The position numbers were made by a program, and so were the translations under genes. The notes below the pieces were generated by a model. That model worked only from the letters and a program-made list of their open reading frames with translations, was not told the DNA's origin and searched no databases. From JBPESN01 sp051710625 (GTDB lineage: Bacteria; Pseudomonadota; Gammaproteobacteria; Enterobacterales; Enterobacteriaceae), in the NCBI RefSeq assembly GCF_051710625.1, contig NZ_JBPESN010000002.1, positions 43,137-107,136 on the forward strand: a DNA stretch of 64,000 nucleotides, in the 5' to 3' direction. Positions 9,698 through 18,637 of the stretch are shown here, piece after piece (position 1 is the first letter of the stretch; every line of letters starts with the position of its first letter).

Positions 9698-10776
9698 CAG
9701 GGCGTCTCGGACAACGCGGCGAGCTGATCGGCCTGATACTCCTGCATAATGGGCTGGATCAGCATGTCGAGCTTGCCTTCGATAACTTCATCCAGCCTGT
9801 AAAGCGTCAGGCCGATACGGTGATCAGTCACCCTCCCCTGGGGAAAATTGTAGGTGCGGATGCGATCGGTCCGATCGCCGCTGCCCAGGAGATTACGGCG
9901 CGTGGAGGACTCTTCCTGTTGCCGGCGCTGGACTTCGGCGGCGCGCAGACGCGCGCCCAATACCGCCAGGGCCTTGGCTTTATTCTTGTGCTGGGAGCGT
10001 TCGTCCTGGCATTCCACCACCAGTCCGGTGGGCAGATGGGTAATGCGGATAGCCGAGTCAGTGGTATTGACATGCTGGCCGCCCGCGCCGGAAGAGCGGA
10101 AAGTGTCGACGCATAGATCGCCGGCGTTGATTTCCGGCAGCTCTGCCTCCGGGATTTCCGGCATCACCGCCACGGTGCAGGCAGAGGTATGGATACGGCC
10201 CTGGGATTCGGTTTCCGGTACGCGCTGCACGCGATGGCCGCCGGATTCAAATTTCAGTAGTCCGTAGGCGCCCTCATGGGACACCTTGGCGATGACCTCT
10301 TTGAAGCCACCGTGCTCGCCGTCGCTAGCGCTGACGATTTCCACCTTCCAGCGCCGGGTCTCGGCGTAACGGCTGTACATGCGAAATAGGTCGCCCGCGA
10401 ACAGGGCCGCCTCATCGCCGCCGGTGCCGGCACGCACTTCCAGGAAACAGCCGCGTTCGTCATCAGGATCCCGCGGCAGCAGCACCTGCAATTGCTGCTC
10501 AAGCTGTTTCAGACTGGCGCGGGACGCCAGCAGCTCCTCCTGCGCCATGTCGCGCATTTTCGGATCCTGCAGCAGGTGCTCCGCGGTGTGGATATCTTCT
10601 TGTACCTGCCGCCAATGCTGAAAACAGCGTGTGACATCGGACAGCTGCGCGTACTCCTTCGACAGGGCGCGAAAACGAACCTGATCGGATATGACGCCGG
10701 GATCGCCGAGCAGAACTTCCACTTCTTCACGGCGCTCTTGCAACGCCTCCAATTTGGCGACTATCGAGGACTTCAT
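9697..10776 (-). CDS. prfA: PrfA, peptide chain release factor 1
   Basis: 359 codons, one short of E. coli RF1. It reads UAA and UAG stop codons and triggers peptide release at the ribosome. The GGQ catalytic motif is present (FRSSGAGGQHVNTTDSAIRI). The domain-2 PxT-type anticodon region (VQRVPETESQGRIHTSACTV) and the C-terminal RIRTYNFPQGRVTDHRIGLT block are intact. It lies 24 bases after hemA and overlaps prmC. The same genome carries several internal amber codons (for example in lolB), which this factor would terminate. Confidence 0.97.
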   Translation of the reverse strand: MKSSIVAKLEALQERREEVEVLLGDPGVISDQVRFRALSKEYAQLSDVTRCFQHWRQVQEDIHTAEHLLQDPKMRDMAQEELLASRASLKQLEQQLQVLLPRDPDDERGCFLEVRAGTGGDEAALFAGDLFRMYSRYAETRRWKVEIVSASDGEHGGFKEVIAKVSHEGAYGLLKFESGGHRVQRVPETESQGRIHTSACTVAVMPEIPEAELPEINAGDLCVDTFRSSGAGGQHVNTTDSAIRITHLPTGLVVECQDERSQHKNKAKALAVLGARLRAAEVQRRQQEESSTRRNLLGSGDRTDRIRTYNFPQGRVTDHRIGLTLYRLDEVIEGKLDMLIQPIMQEYQADQLAALSETP

Positions 10777-10800
10777 GCGTGCTGGTTTACCTTATGTGTA

Positions 10801-12063
10801 TCAGTGCGTGTCCAGTCCGAGACCGTCGCGCAAAATTTGTAGTCGCTCGGCGTCGCCTTCGCGGGCGGCCTGCTGCAGTGATTTGGTCGGCGTATGGATA
10901 AGACAGTTGGTCAGCTTGTACGCCATGTCTTTCACCACCTGTTCCGGGTCGGCGCCAAGGCGCAGTGCGGCCAGCGCGCGGGCTTCAAACTCCCCCCGCA
11001 GGCTATCGGCCTGCGTGCGGTAATCGCGAATCGCCTCCACTGCCGACTGGCTGCGCAGCCAACCCATAAAATCCATACTTTCCTGCGCAACGATGGTTTC
11101 CGCCAGTACCGCGGCATGTTTACGCTGCGCCAGATTTTTTTCAATGATGGCCTGGAGATCGTCCACCGTATACAGATAGGCATCTGCCAACTTTGCCACC
11201 TCCGGTTCGATATCGCGCGGTACGGCGATATCCACCAATAACATGGGCTGATAACGGCGCTGTTTCAGCGATCGCTCCACCATCCCTTTACCGATAATCG
11301 GCAGCGTGCTGGCGGTAGAGGTGATAATAATGTCGGCCTCACCCAATTGGTTATCAATTTCCGCCAGATTGATGACATCAGCGCCAACGTCTTCCGCCAG
11401 CCGCTGCGCCCGCTCGCGGGTGCGGTTAGCGATGAGCAGGCGCTTGACTCTATGCTCGCGCAGGTGGCGCGCCACCAGCTCAATCGTTTCGCCGGCGCCC
11501 ACTAGCAGCACCGTCACGTCGGCCAGGGATTCAAATATCTGCCGCGCCAGCGTGCAGGCGGCGAACGCCACCGACATCGCGTGGGAGCCGATCTCGGTTT
11601 CGGTGCGGACCCGTTTGGCAACCGAAAAGGATTTCTGAAACAATCGCTCCAGGTCCACCGACAGGCCGTGCCCCCGGCGGGATTCAGCGAAGGCTTTTTT
11701 TACCTGTCCCAAAATTTGCGGCTCGCCGAGCACCAAAGAGTCCAGGCCGCTGGCAACGCGCATCAAATGGCTGACGGCTTCGTCGCCCAGATACCAGTAA
11801 AGACTCTGGCGCACCTCGTTTGGCTCCAGCTGGTGATAATCGCACAGCCAGCGTACCAGCGCCTCTTGCAAACCAGCCTGTTGCTCAACACTCAAATACA
11901 GCTCGGTGCGGTTACAGGTAGACAGCACGACGCCGCCCTGCACCAGCGGTTGCGCAAGCAAGCTGCCCAGCGCCTGGTCGAGGGTCTCGGGTGAGAACGC
12001 CACCCTTTCGCGCAAAGCGACCAACGCTGTTTTGTGATTGATACCGAGTGCGAGCAATGTCAT
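10801..12063 (-). CDS. hemA: HemA, glutamyl-tRNA reductase
   Basis: 420 codons (E. coli 418). It reduces glutamyl-tRNA(Glu) to glutamate-1-semialdehyde, the first committed step of heme synthesis, using NADPH. The catalytic cysteine lies in VVLSTCNRTELYLSV. Other blocks are ASGLDSLVLGEPQILGQVKK, the NADPH-binding VLLVGAGETIELVARHL, LLIANRTRERAQRLAEDVGA and the C-terminal dimerisation helices. First gene of the minus-strand operon; divergent from lolB as in E. coli. Heme synthesis is therefore retained. Confidence 0.97.
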   Translation of the reverse strand: MTLLALGINHKTALVALRERVAFSPETLDQALGSLLAQPLVQGGVVLSTCNRTELYLSVEQQAGLQEALVRWLCDYHQLEPNEVRQSLYWYLGDEAVSHLMRVASGLDSLVLGEPQILGQVKKAFAESRRGHGLSVDLERLFQKSFSVAKRVRTETEIGSHAMSVAFAACTLARQIFESLADVTVLLVGAGETIELVARHLREHRVKRLLIANRTRERAQRLAEDVGADVINLAEIDNQLGEADIIITSTASTLPIIGKGMVERSLKQRRYQPMLLVDIAVPRDIEPEVAKLADAYLYTVDDLQAIIEKNLAQRKHAAVLAETIVAQESMDFMGWLRSQSAVEAIRDYRTQADSLRGEFEARALAALRLGADPEQVVKDMAYKLTNCLIHTPTKSLQQAAREGDAERLQILRDGLGLDTH

Positions 12064-12286
12064 GGATTAAGGTTACAGAGTAGTACAAGCGTTAGTATGG
12101 TTATCGTCTGCGCGCATTCTACTTGATGCACAGGTGCAAGAAAAGCCGCACCGCATTTTCCTCCCCTTAAGGTGTACAACTTATAAGAGTATAAAATCAA
12201 ACTATTAAAACCATTGACGCCAACGATGCCCTCCGCTAGCGTGAAAGAAAGCCAATCATCCCGCGATATTGAAGGAAGTTGAAGTC
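12064..12286. promoter_or_regulatory. Divergent hemA/lolB promoter region
   Basis: 223 bases between hemA (minus) and lolB (plus). For hemA, a minus-strand TAGAAT (12116-12121) would serve as a -10 with a transcript start near 12109. For lolB, TTGACG (12214-12219) is followed after 17 bases by a weak TAGCGT (12237-12242). Both are by-eye guesses from consensus and spacing; the lolB -10 matches only three of six bases. Confidence 0.35.
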
Positions 12287-12907
12287 ATGCCTGAGCGTAA
12301 TTACGCCGTTTCCCGTTTGCTGCCGCTGGCCAGTCTGCTGCTGGCCGCCTGTAGTGTCCATACGCCTTCCGGCCTGGCCAAAAGCCAGACATCGCCGGAA
12401 TGGCGCGCCCACCAGCAGTCCGTCTCCGCGCTCAGCCGTTACCAGACCCGCGGCGCCTTCGCCTATCTTTCCAGCCAGCAGAAAGTTTACACCCGCTTCA
12501 ATTGGCAGCAGACCAGCGCCGATCGCTACCGGCTGATTCTGACCAACCCGCTCGGCAGCACCGAGATGGATCTAAATGTTCAGCCGGGCGTGGCCCAGCT
12601 TGTCAATAATCAGGGCAAACGCTATGTCAGCGATGATCCCGAGGTGATGATCTAGAAGCTGGCCGGCATGTCTATCCCGCTCAACGAGCTGCGGCAGTGG
12701 ATGCTCGGCCTGCCCGGCGACGCCACCGATTTTACCCTGGATTCCCGCGGCTATCTGCATACCCTGAACTATAGCCACAACGGGCAGCGCTGGACTGTGA
12801 CCTATCAAGGCTATCGCGACGATACCGTCCCGGCGCTGCCGTCGAATCTGGAGTTGCGCCAGGGCGACAATCGTATCAAATTGAAAATGGATAGCTGGAG
12901 CCTGTAA
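12287..12907 (+). pseudogene. lolB: lolB, outer-membrane lipoprotein receptor, single in-frame amber codon
   Basis: ATG 12287 follows GAAGGAAG. The product starts as a lipoprotein (LLPLASLLLAACSVHTP; lipobox LAAC) and continues YQTRGAFAYLSSQQKVYTRF and RYRLILTNPLGSTEMDLNV to DDPEVMI. There TAG at 12653-12655 (codon 123) replaces the glycine expected from E. coli LolB. The same frame then runs on without a break (KLAGMSIPLNELRQWMLGLP to IKLKMDSWSL) to TAA overlapping the ispE ATG. LolB accepts lipoproteins from LolA and inserts them in the outer membrane; it is essential in E. coli. Only one lesion is visible, so recent loss, readthrough, a paralogue elsewhere, or a sequencing error are all possible. 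Confidence 0.85.
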
Positions 12908-13764
12908 TGACACGCCAGTGGCCGGCCCCGGCCAAGCTTAATCTGTTTTTATATATCACCGGCCGCCGCGCCGATGGCTATCATTTGCTGCAAACGCTTT
13001 TCCAGTTTCTGGATTATGGCGACAGGCTGACCATTACGCCCACCGCCGACGGCCGCATTCGCCTGCTGAACCCGATAGCGGGCGTAGCGGAACAGGACAA
13101 CCTTATCGTGCGCACCGCAAGTCTGTTGCAGCGCCATTGCTGGGCAGCGGGTGACTCCGCGGCGCCGGGAGCGGATATTCAGTTGGAGAAAGTCCTGCCG
13201 ATGGGCGGGGGGCTCGGCGGAGGATCTTCCGACGCCGCCACCGTGCTGGTAGCGCTTAATGCCCAGTGGCGCTGCGGGCTGGATGTGGCCACTCTGGCGC
13301 AGTTAGGACTGTCGCTCGGCGCCGATGTACCGGTATTTGTGCGCGGCGATGCGGCGTTTGCCGAAGGCATCGGCGAGCGCCTCACGCCGGCTGCCCCGGC
13401 GGAAAAATGGTATCTGGTCGCCGTGCCGCCGGGCAGTATTGCCACGCCACGCATTTTCGGCGATCCTGAGCTTAAAAGAGACACGCCGCGGCGCTCGCTC
13501 GCCCAGCTCATGACCGTGCCTTTTCATAATGATTGTGAGCCGATCGCAAGAAAACGTTTTTCCGCGGTTGAACAGCATCTTTCATGGCTGTTAGAATACG
13601 CGCCGTCGCGACTAACTGGCACAGGCGCTTGTGTATTTGCCGAATTCGATACCGAGGCCGCCGCCCGTCAGGTTTTATCGCAGGCCCCGGCATGGATGCT
13701 CGGTTTTGTAGCCCGAGGCGTTAACGTTTCCCCTCTGCACTGCGCGTTGTCAGGGGCACAATGA
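12907..13764 (+). CDS. ispE: IspE, 4-diphosphocytidyl-2-C-methyl-D-erythritol kinase
   Basis: 285 codons (E. coli 283). ATP-dependent kinase of the methylerythritol phosphate pathway to isoprenoids. GHMP-kinase features: N-terminal WPAPAKLNLFLYITGRRADGYH with the substrate-binding lysine, and the glycine-rich ATP loop PMGGGLGGGSSDAATVLVAL. Near the end are LTGTGACVFAEFDTE and the closing GVNVSPLHCALSGAQ. Its ATG overlaps the lolB stop (TAATG), so in a lolB-terminated transcript translational coupling to lolB would be weakened by the amber codon 250 bases upstream. Confidence 0.96.
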   Translation: MTRQWPAPAKLNLFLYITGRRADGYHLLQTLFQFLDYGDRLTITPTADGRIRLLNPIAGVAEQDNLIVRTASLLQRHCWAAGDSAAPGADIQLEKVLPMGGGLGGGSSDAATVLVALNAQWRCGLDVATLAQLGLSLGADVPVFVRGDAAFAEGIGERLTPAAPAEKWYLVAVPPGSIATPRIFGDPELKRDTPRRSLAQLMTVPFHNDCEPIARKRFSAVEQHLSWLLEYAPSRLTGTGACVFAEFDTEAAARQVLSQAPAWMLGFVARGVNVSPLHCALSGAQ

Positions 13765-13884
13765 GCCGCCTGACGGTGGCCATGATGCATTACCCGCATG
13801 GCATTGCCCCGTATGGCGCCGCCGCCTTCCCTGGCGTCATGCAGGCGCAATACCTTCTCTGGACGCAAACCTAAGGTTCTTCTC

Positions 13885-14832
13885 GTGCCCGATATGAAGC
13901 TTTTTGCTGGAAACGCCACCCCGGAACTGGCGAAACGTATTGCCAACCGTTTATATACCAGTCTCGGCAATGCCACCGTCGGCCGTTTCAGCGACGGCGA
14001 AGTCAGTGTGCAAATCAATGAAAACGTTCGCGGTGGCGATATTTTCATTATCCAATCCACCTGCGCGCCCACCAATGACAACCTGATGGAACTGGTGGTC
14101 ATGGTTGATGCGCTGCGCCGGGCTTCCGCCGGTCGTATCACCGCCGTTATCCCCTACTTTGGCTATGCGCGTCAGGATCGCCGCGTCCGTTCCGCCCGCG
14201 TTCCGATTACCGCCAAAATCGTGGCCGATTTTCTGTCAAGCGTCGGCGTCGACCGCGTGCTGACGGTCGACCTGCATGCTGAACAGATTCAGGGCTTCTT
14301 CGACGTGCCAGTGGACAACGTGTTTGGCAGCCCGATCCTGCTGGAAGATATGCTGCAACAAGATTTGGAGAATCCGATCGTCGTTTCCCCCGATATCGGC
14401 GGCGTCGTGCGGGCGCGCGCAATAGCCAAGCTGCTTAACGATACCGACATGGCGATTATCGACAAGCGCCGCCCGCGCGCCAACGTGTCACAGGTTATGC
14501 ATATTATCGGCGACGTGGCGGGTCGCGACTGCGTGCTGGTGGATGATATGATCGATACCGGCGGTACCTTGTGCAAAGCCGCCGAAGCGCTGAAGAAGCG
14601 CGGCGCCGAGCGGGTATTTGCCTACGCCACGCACCCGATCTTTTCGGGCAAAGCCTATGAAAACATCGAGAATTCGGTCATAGATGAGGTGATCGTCTGC
14701 GATACCATTCCGCTGGATCCGGACATCAAGGCGCTCCACAACGTGCGTACGCTGACGCTGTCCGGGATGCTGGCGGAGGCGATTCGCCGCATTAGCAACG
14801 AAGAATCCATCTCGGCCATGTTTGAGCACTGA
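13885..14832 (+). CDS. prs: Prs, ribose-phosphate pyrophosphokinase
   Basis: 315 codons from a GTG start at 13885 (PDMKLFAGNATPELAKRIAN). A longer frame exists upstream, but this GTG and the preceding GGTTCTTCTC leader match the E. coli prs start. The enzyme makes PRPP from ribose 5-phosphate and ATP for nucleotide, NAD, histidine and tryptophan synthesis. Key blocks: FIIQSTCAPTNDNLMELVVM, PYFGYARQDRRVRSARVPIT, and the PRPP-binding loop DCVLVDDMIDTGGTLCKAAE. It is almost identical to the E. coli protein. The upstream 120 bases contain an ACGCAAAC half of a PurR-type site (near 13863). Confidence 0.97.
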   Translation: MPDMKLFAGNATPELAKRIANRLYTSLGNATVGRFSDGEVSVQINENVRGGDIFIIQSTCAPTNDNLMELVVMVDALRRASAGRITAVIPYFGYARQDRRVRSARVPITAKIVADFLSSVGVDRVLTVDLHAEQIQGFFDVPVDNVFGSPILLEDMLQQDLENPIVVSPDIGGVVRARAIAKLLNDTDMAIIDKRRPRANVSQVMHIIGDVAGRDCVLVDDMIDTGGTLCKAAEALKKRGAERVFAYATHPIFSGKAYENIENSVIDEVIVCDTIPLDPDIKALHNVRTLTLSGMLAEAIRRISNEESISAMFEH

Positions 14833-14976
14833 TCACACATGGGTCGCCCGGCAATGTCACCGTGGTTGGCCCAAAAAGCACAGTCTGTTTATCTCTCATT
14901 GTGGGTTCCTTTCCCCGCTCGCCGCACGTCTTATGTCAGCCTCGTATTGCCCGGCTGGGCGGGATCGGGCTACGCG

Positions 14977-15258
14977 TTAAAAACGGTAGCGGGCGTTCTG
15001 GTTTTTCTGGCAACGCGCGTCAAAACGGCGATGCCACCAGTAGCGATCCGAGATTTCCTCGTGACCGCTCATACGTGCGCCCGCGAGCCGCAACAGTGCG
15101 CCGACAAAAATGCCCATAATACCGGTGTTGGCCATCAGAGCAGGCATAGCGATCTGGGGCAACTGGTTCAGTACCAATACGGCGATACTGGCAACCATCA
15201 GTACCATGCCTGCGCTCATGAGGCCATTGCCGACCAGCATTGCTGATTTACGTTTCAT
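14977..15258 (-). CDS. ychH: YchH, small stress-related inner-membrane protein (DUF2583)
   Basis: 93 codons from ATG 15256-15258 (MKRKSAMLVGNGLMSAGMVL). Two hydrophobic helices (LMSAGMVLMVASIAVLVL and IMGIFVGALLRLAGAR) are followed by the conserved SGHEEISDRYWWHRRFDARC tail, matching E. coli YchH (92 residues). E. coli YchH is an inner-membrane protein linked to stress and biofilm; its biochemical role is unknown. It lies between prs and pth in opposite orientation, as in E. coli, and has a clear CRP-type promoter upstream. Confidence 0.92.
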   Translation of the reverse strand: MKRKSAMLVGNGLMSAGMVLMVASIAVLVLNQLPQIAMPALMANTGIMGIFVGALLRLAGARMSGHEEISDRYWWHRRFDARCQKNQNARYRF

Positions 15259-15312
15259 GCTACATTTCCTGAATGTTTCTTCTGACGCCCTGCCCGGCGG
15301 CACTCCTTTTAC

Positions 15313-15362
15313 TGCTTAAAGTATGGCCAGAGTAAGTTTGTCACCTTGTGGTGACGATCACA
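15313..15362 (-). promoter_or_regulatory. CRP-dependent (class II) promoter of ychH
   Basis: A CRP-like site reads TGTGG-TGACGA-TCACA at 15347-15362 (9 of 10 half-site bases). Its centre is 15354.5. A minus-strand -10 CATACT at 15320-15325 places the transcript start near 15313, which puts CRP at about -41.5, the class II spacing. Established knowledge: E. coli ychH is reported as CRP-controlled. Confidence 0.6.
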
Positions 15363-15422
15363 GACCTTTCAATAAATCACACAAATCGGCGCAAAGCGCA
15401 CCGACACGGCTCTGCCGTGGAT

Positions 15423-15452
15423 TTGAATTGTTTTGCCCGGGCAGAGTAAACT
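15423..15452 (+). promoter_or_regulatory. Likely pth promoter
   Basis: TTGAAT (15423-15428) and TAAACT (15447-15452) are 18 bases apart, four matches each to consensus, about 30 bases before the pth GTG. Confidence 0.4.
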
Positions 15453-15482
15453 AACGCGCAAACCGTCCGATGAGAGTAAGAC

Positions 15483-16064
15483 GTGACGATCAAATTAATT
15501 GTAGGCCTGGCCAATCCCAGCGCTGAGTACGCCGCCACCCGCCACAACGCCGGCGCCTGGTACGTTGAGTTACTGGCGGAGCGCTACCGCCAGACGCTGA
15601 AAGAAGAAAGCAAATTCTACGGCTACACCGGCCGGCTGGCCCTCGGCGCCCAGGATGTCCGCCTATTGGTGCCCACCACCTTTATGAATCTTAGCGGGAA
15701 AGCGGTGGCGGCCATGGCCACCTTTTACCGCATCGCGCCGGAGAACATTCTGGTCGCGCACGATGAACTGGATCTGTTGCTCGGCAGCGCCCGGCTGAAG
15801 CTGGGGGGCGGCCATGGCGGCCATAACGGTCTGAAAGACATCATCAGCCGCCTAGGCAATCCCCAGTTTTACCGCCTGCGTATCGGCATCGGCCATCCTG
15901 GGGACAAAAATCACGTCGTGGGCTTTGTGCTTGGCAAACCGCCCACAGCAGAACGCCAGCTGATAGATGGCGCCATTGACGAAGCGGTACGCTGCACGGA
16001 GATCCTCGTGACCCAGGATGCCGTGAAGGCCATGAATCGCCTGCACGCCTATCGCCTCGGTTAA
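15483..16064 (+). CDS. pth: Pth, peptidyl-tRNA hydrolase
   Basis: 193 codons (E. coli 194) from a GTG start preceded by GAGAGTAAG. It frees tRNA from prematurely dropped peptidyl-tRNA and is essential. Catalytic region: LIVGLANPSAEYAATRHNAG (substrate asparagine and catalytic histidine), VPTTFMNLSGKAVAAMA, ILVAHDELDL with the catalytic aspartate, and GGGHGGHNGLKDI. The loop after HDELDL reads LLGSARLKLGGGH where E. coli has two prolines; this is unlikely to matter. Upstream of ychF, as in E. coli. Confidence 0.97.
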   Translation: MTIKLIVGLANPSAEYAATRHNAGAWYVELLAERYRQTLKEESKFYGYTGRLALGAQDVRLLVPTTFMNLSGKAVAAMATFYRIAPENILVAHDELDLLLGSARLKLGGGHGGHNGLKDIISRLGNPQFYRLRIGIGHPGDKNHVVGFVLGKPPTAERQLIDGAIDEAVRCTEILVTQDAVKAMNRLHAYRLG

Positions 16065-16073
16065 CACTGGGCG

Positions 16074-16102
16074 TCGAGTAATGGACGGATTCTGTGTATA
16101 AT
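16074..16102 (+). promoter_or_regulatory. Possible ychF promoter
   Basis: A perfect TATAAT (16097-16102) lies 76 bases before ychF. The -35 position (TCGAGT, 16074-16079) is poor. Confidence 0.4.
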
Positions 16103-16177
16103 GAATGTTTAGAATGACCCCATGCCGGCAATGGCAATTAACCGGCTGATAATATAGCTATTTAAGGTGAAATTACC

Positions 16178-17269
16178 ATGGGTTTCAAATGCGGTATTAT
16201 CGGGTTGCCTAACGTGGGCAAATCCACTTTGTTTAATGCGCTGACCAAGGCGGGCATCGAAGCAGCCAACTTCCCGTTTTGTACCATTAAGCCGAATACC
16301 GGCGTGGTGCCTATGCCCGACGCGCGCATGGATCAATTGGCGGAGATCGTCAAGCCGCAGCGTACCGTGCCGACGACCATGAAGTTTGTCGATATCGCCG
16401 GACTGGTGAAAGGTGCGTCTAAAGGGGAAGGTCTGGGCAACCAGTTCCTGACCAACATCCGTGAGAGCGAGGCCATCGGCCATGTCGTGCGCTGCTTTGA
16501 AAACGACAATATCATTCATGTGGCGGGGAAAGTCTGTCCGGCAGAAGACATTGATGTCATCAATACCGAGCTGGCCTTGTCCGACCTGGAGGCGTGCGAG
16601 CGCGCCATCCACCAGGTGCAAAAACGGGCCAAGGATGGCGATAAGGATGCCAAACTGGAGCTGTCGGCGCTGGAAAAATGCCTGTTTCACCTGGGCAATG
16701 CCGGCATGCTGCGCACGCTTGACTTGTCTGTCGAAGAGAAAAGCGCCATTCACTATCTGCGCTTCTTGACACTGAAACCCACGATGTACATCGCCAACGT
16801 CAACGAAGACGGTTTCGTCAATAATCCTTATCTGGATGAGGTGCGCGCCATTGCCGCGGCTGAAGGGTCGGTGGTGGTCGCGGTCTGTGCCGCGGTGGAA
16901 TCCGATATCGTCGAGCTCGATGAAGAAGAGCGCGAAGAATTCATGGCGGAGCTGGGGCTTGAAGAGCCGGGCCTGAATCGCGTCATTTGCGCCGGCTATC
17001 AGCTTCTCAATTTGCAGACCTATTTTACCGCCGGGATCAAAGAAGTGTGCGCCTGGACCATACCGGTCGGCGCCACCGCGCCGCAGGCGGCCGGGAAAAT
17101 CCACACCGACTTTGAAAAAGGATTTATCCGCGTCCAGACCATTTCCTTTGCCGATTTCATTACCTATAAAGGGGAGCAAGGCGCGAAAGAGGCCGGCAAA
17201 ATGCGTTCCGCAGGAAAAGAGTATGTGGTGAAAGACGGTGACGTGATGAATTTCCTGTTCAACGTTTAA
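16178..17269 (+). CDS. ychF: YchF, redox-regulated Obg-family ATPase
   Basis: 363 codons, the same length as E. coli YchF. P-loop GLPNVGKSTLFNALTKAGIE, switch II FVDIAGLVKGASKGEGLGNQ, the NVNE-type ATP-specificity motif (ANVNEDGF), coiled-coil insertion, and the C-terminal TGS domain (LQTYFTAGIKEVCAWTIP, DFITYKGEQGAKEAGK, ending FLFNV). YchF binds ribosomes and hydrolyses ATP; in E. coli it restrains the oxidative-stress response. A good rho-independent terminator follows 50 bases later. It marks the last intact core gene before the IS and the decayed region. Confidence 0.97.
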   Translation: MGFKCGIIGLPNVGKSTLFNALTKAGIEAANFPFCTIKPNTGVVPMPDARMDQLAEIVKPQRTVPTTMKFVDIAGLVKGASKGEGLGNQFLTNIRESEAIGHVVRCFENDNIIHVAGKVCPAEDIDVINTELALSDLEACERAIHQVQKRAKDGDKDAKLELSALEKCLFHLGNAGMLRTLDLSVEEKSAIHYLRFLTLKPTMYIANVNEDGFVNNPYLDEVRAIAAAEGSVVVAVCAAVESDIVELDEEEREEFMAELGLEEPGLNRVICAGYQLLNLQTYFTAGIKEVCAWTIPVGATAPQAAGKIHTDFEKGFIRVQTISFADFITYKGEQGAKEAGKMRSAGKEYVVKDGDVMNFLFNV

Positions 17270-17318
17270 ATCAACTTTACTATTTCACGAAGTTGGATGC
17301 CGTCTCATGAAAACCACT

Positions 17319-17348
17319 AAAATCCACGCTCTGGCGTGGATTTTTTTG
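17319..17348 (+). terminator. Rho-independent terminator of ychF
   Basis: A 10-bp perfect stem (17319-17328 AAAATCCACG with 17335-17344 CGTGGATTTT), loop CTCTGG, runs into seven or more T residues. Confidence 0.88.
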
Positions 17349-17685
17349 TCCCATTCGGCTAACGCATTAGAGACACTTACTCATCTATTCACTCACCTGT
17401 CTATTCATTTGCTCAGTTACTCACTTAATTATTCAATTGTTCAATTGTTCAACCCATGCCGCACGCCCCATCCCCCCCCCCATGGCGAACTTACCCCCAT
17501 GGGCGATTTGTGGCAGTCTGCTGCTGATGCTTACCCTCTAACTTGTCGGCGCAAACAAGGCGCAACGGCATAAAGCAAAGGGATGGGTGTTCATGGGTTT
17601 AGTTGGCCCACAGTGCGTTGATTACAACGTGTCAGTTATTCGACTCACGCCCCGAAAACTATTCCCCGCCTGCTTGCCAACGAGG
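17349..17685. other. ychF-IS intergenic region with TCA-rich tract
   Basis: No gene seen. 17365-17455 is a low-complexity run of TTCA/CTCA-like words (including two adjacent copies of TTCAATTG). A run of ten C lies at 17472-17481 between two CCATGG-like words. The rest shows no protein match and does not continue the phosphodiesterase gene from the other side of the IS. Confidence 0.5.
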
Positions 17686-17693
17686 TGTAGTGG

Positions 17694-18606
17694 TCAACTA
17701 AAACTGGCCACCGCGTTAGCGTTTTTCCAGTATCTATTTTCTGATTCGTTTGGTGGCAAACCCACCGTTATATTCGTGCGGCCTGAGTGCGCTGTAATAT
17801 CCCACGATATAGTCGGTAATTTCATGAGCTGCTTCGCTGAAGCTTATGTAACCCGTTACCGGCATCTACTCATTTTTCAAACTTTTAAAGAAGCGCTCCA
17901 TCGGACTGTTATCCCAATAGTTACCACGCCGACTCGTGCTTTGTTTGATCCGGTAACGCCACAGCAACTGTCGGAACTGCCTGCTCGTATAGTGGCTACC
18001 CCAATCGCTGTGGAACATCACTCCGGCTGGTTTACCACGCGTTTCCCATGTTATTTCCAGTGCTTTGATGGTCAGCCTGCTGTCCGGGGAGAACGACATA
18101 GCCCAGCCCACCGCTTTCCTCGCGAACAGATCAAGAACAACCGCAAGGTATGCCCAGAGTTTCCCGGTCCAGATATACGTTACATCGCCGCACCATACCT
18201 GGTTTGGCTCCGTTACAGCGAACTGGCGCTCAAGATAATTCGGGATCGCAACATGCTCCTGACCGCCACGCTTATACCTGTGCGTCGGCTGCTGACAACT
18301 GACCAGCCCCGGCTCTTTCATGAGCCTGCCTGCGAGCCAGCGCCCTATCCGGAAGCCTCTCTGGGTTGCCATGGTGGCGATACTTCTCACGCCGGCTGCA
18401 CCATGGCTGATACTGTGTAGTTCATGAACCTGACTGCGCAATACCGTTCGCCTGCCGTCTGGCCTGTCAGGCCGACTTTTCCAGTATTTGTAACTGCTGC
18501 GATGAACCCTGAACACGTGGCAGAGTGTGGCCACAGGATAATGCGCTCTGAGTTTCCCGATTAACGAGAACTGTTCAGGGAGTTTGACATCAAGAGCGCT
18601 GTAGCC
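17694..18606 (-). pseudogene. IS3-family transposase orfB (DDE integrase domain), broken
   Basis: Reads KLPEQFSLIGKLRAHYPVAT, VHRSSYKYWKSRPDRP and the DDE catalytic core: first aspartate in VWCGDVTYIWTG, second in MFHSDWGSHYTS (usually SDQGSHYTS), glutamate in NSPMERFFKSLKNE. A TAG then replaces the expected tryptophan, and one extra G in GGTGGGTTTGCC (near 17757) shifts the last 25 codons (GLPPNESENRYWKNANAVASFS). orfB is normally made by -1 frameshifting; an A AAA AAG slippery heptamer lies near 18612. With an amber codon and a frameshift it should not transpose on its own. Confidence 0.88.
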
Positions 18607-18637
18607 TTTTTTAATATTTCGTTTTCATTTCAATGCG

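Noticed and set aside
16109..17179. A 356-codon open frame on the minus strand opposite ychF
   Set aside because: It lies wholly antisense to the intact, strongly conserved ychF and has no recognisable motif; long antisense frames are common in GC-rich genes.
17307..17573. 88-codon frame after ychF
   Set aside because: It starts inside the ychF terminator hairpin and runs through the low-complexity TCA tract.
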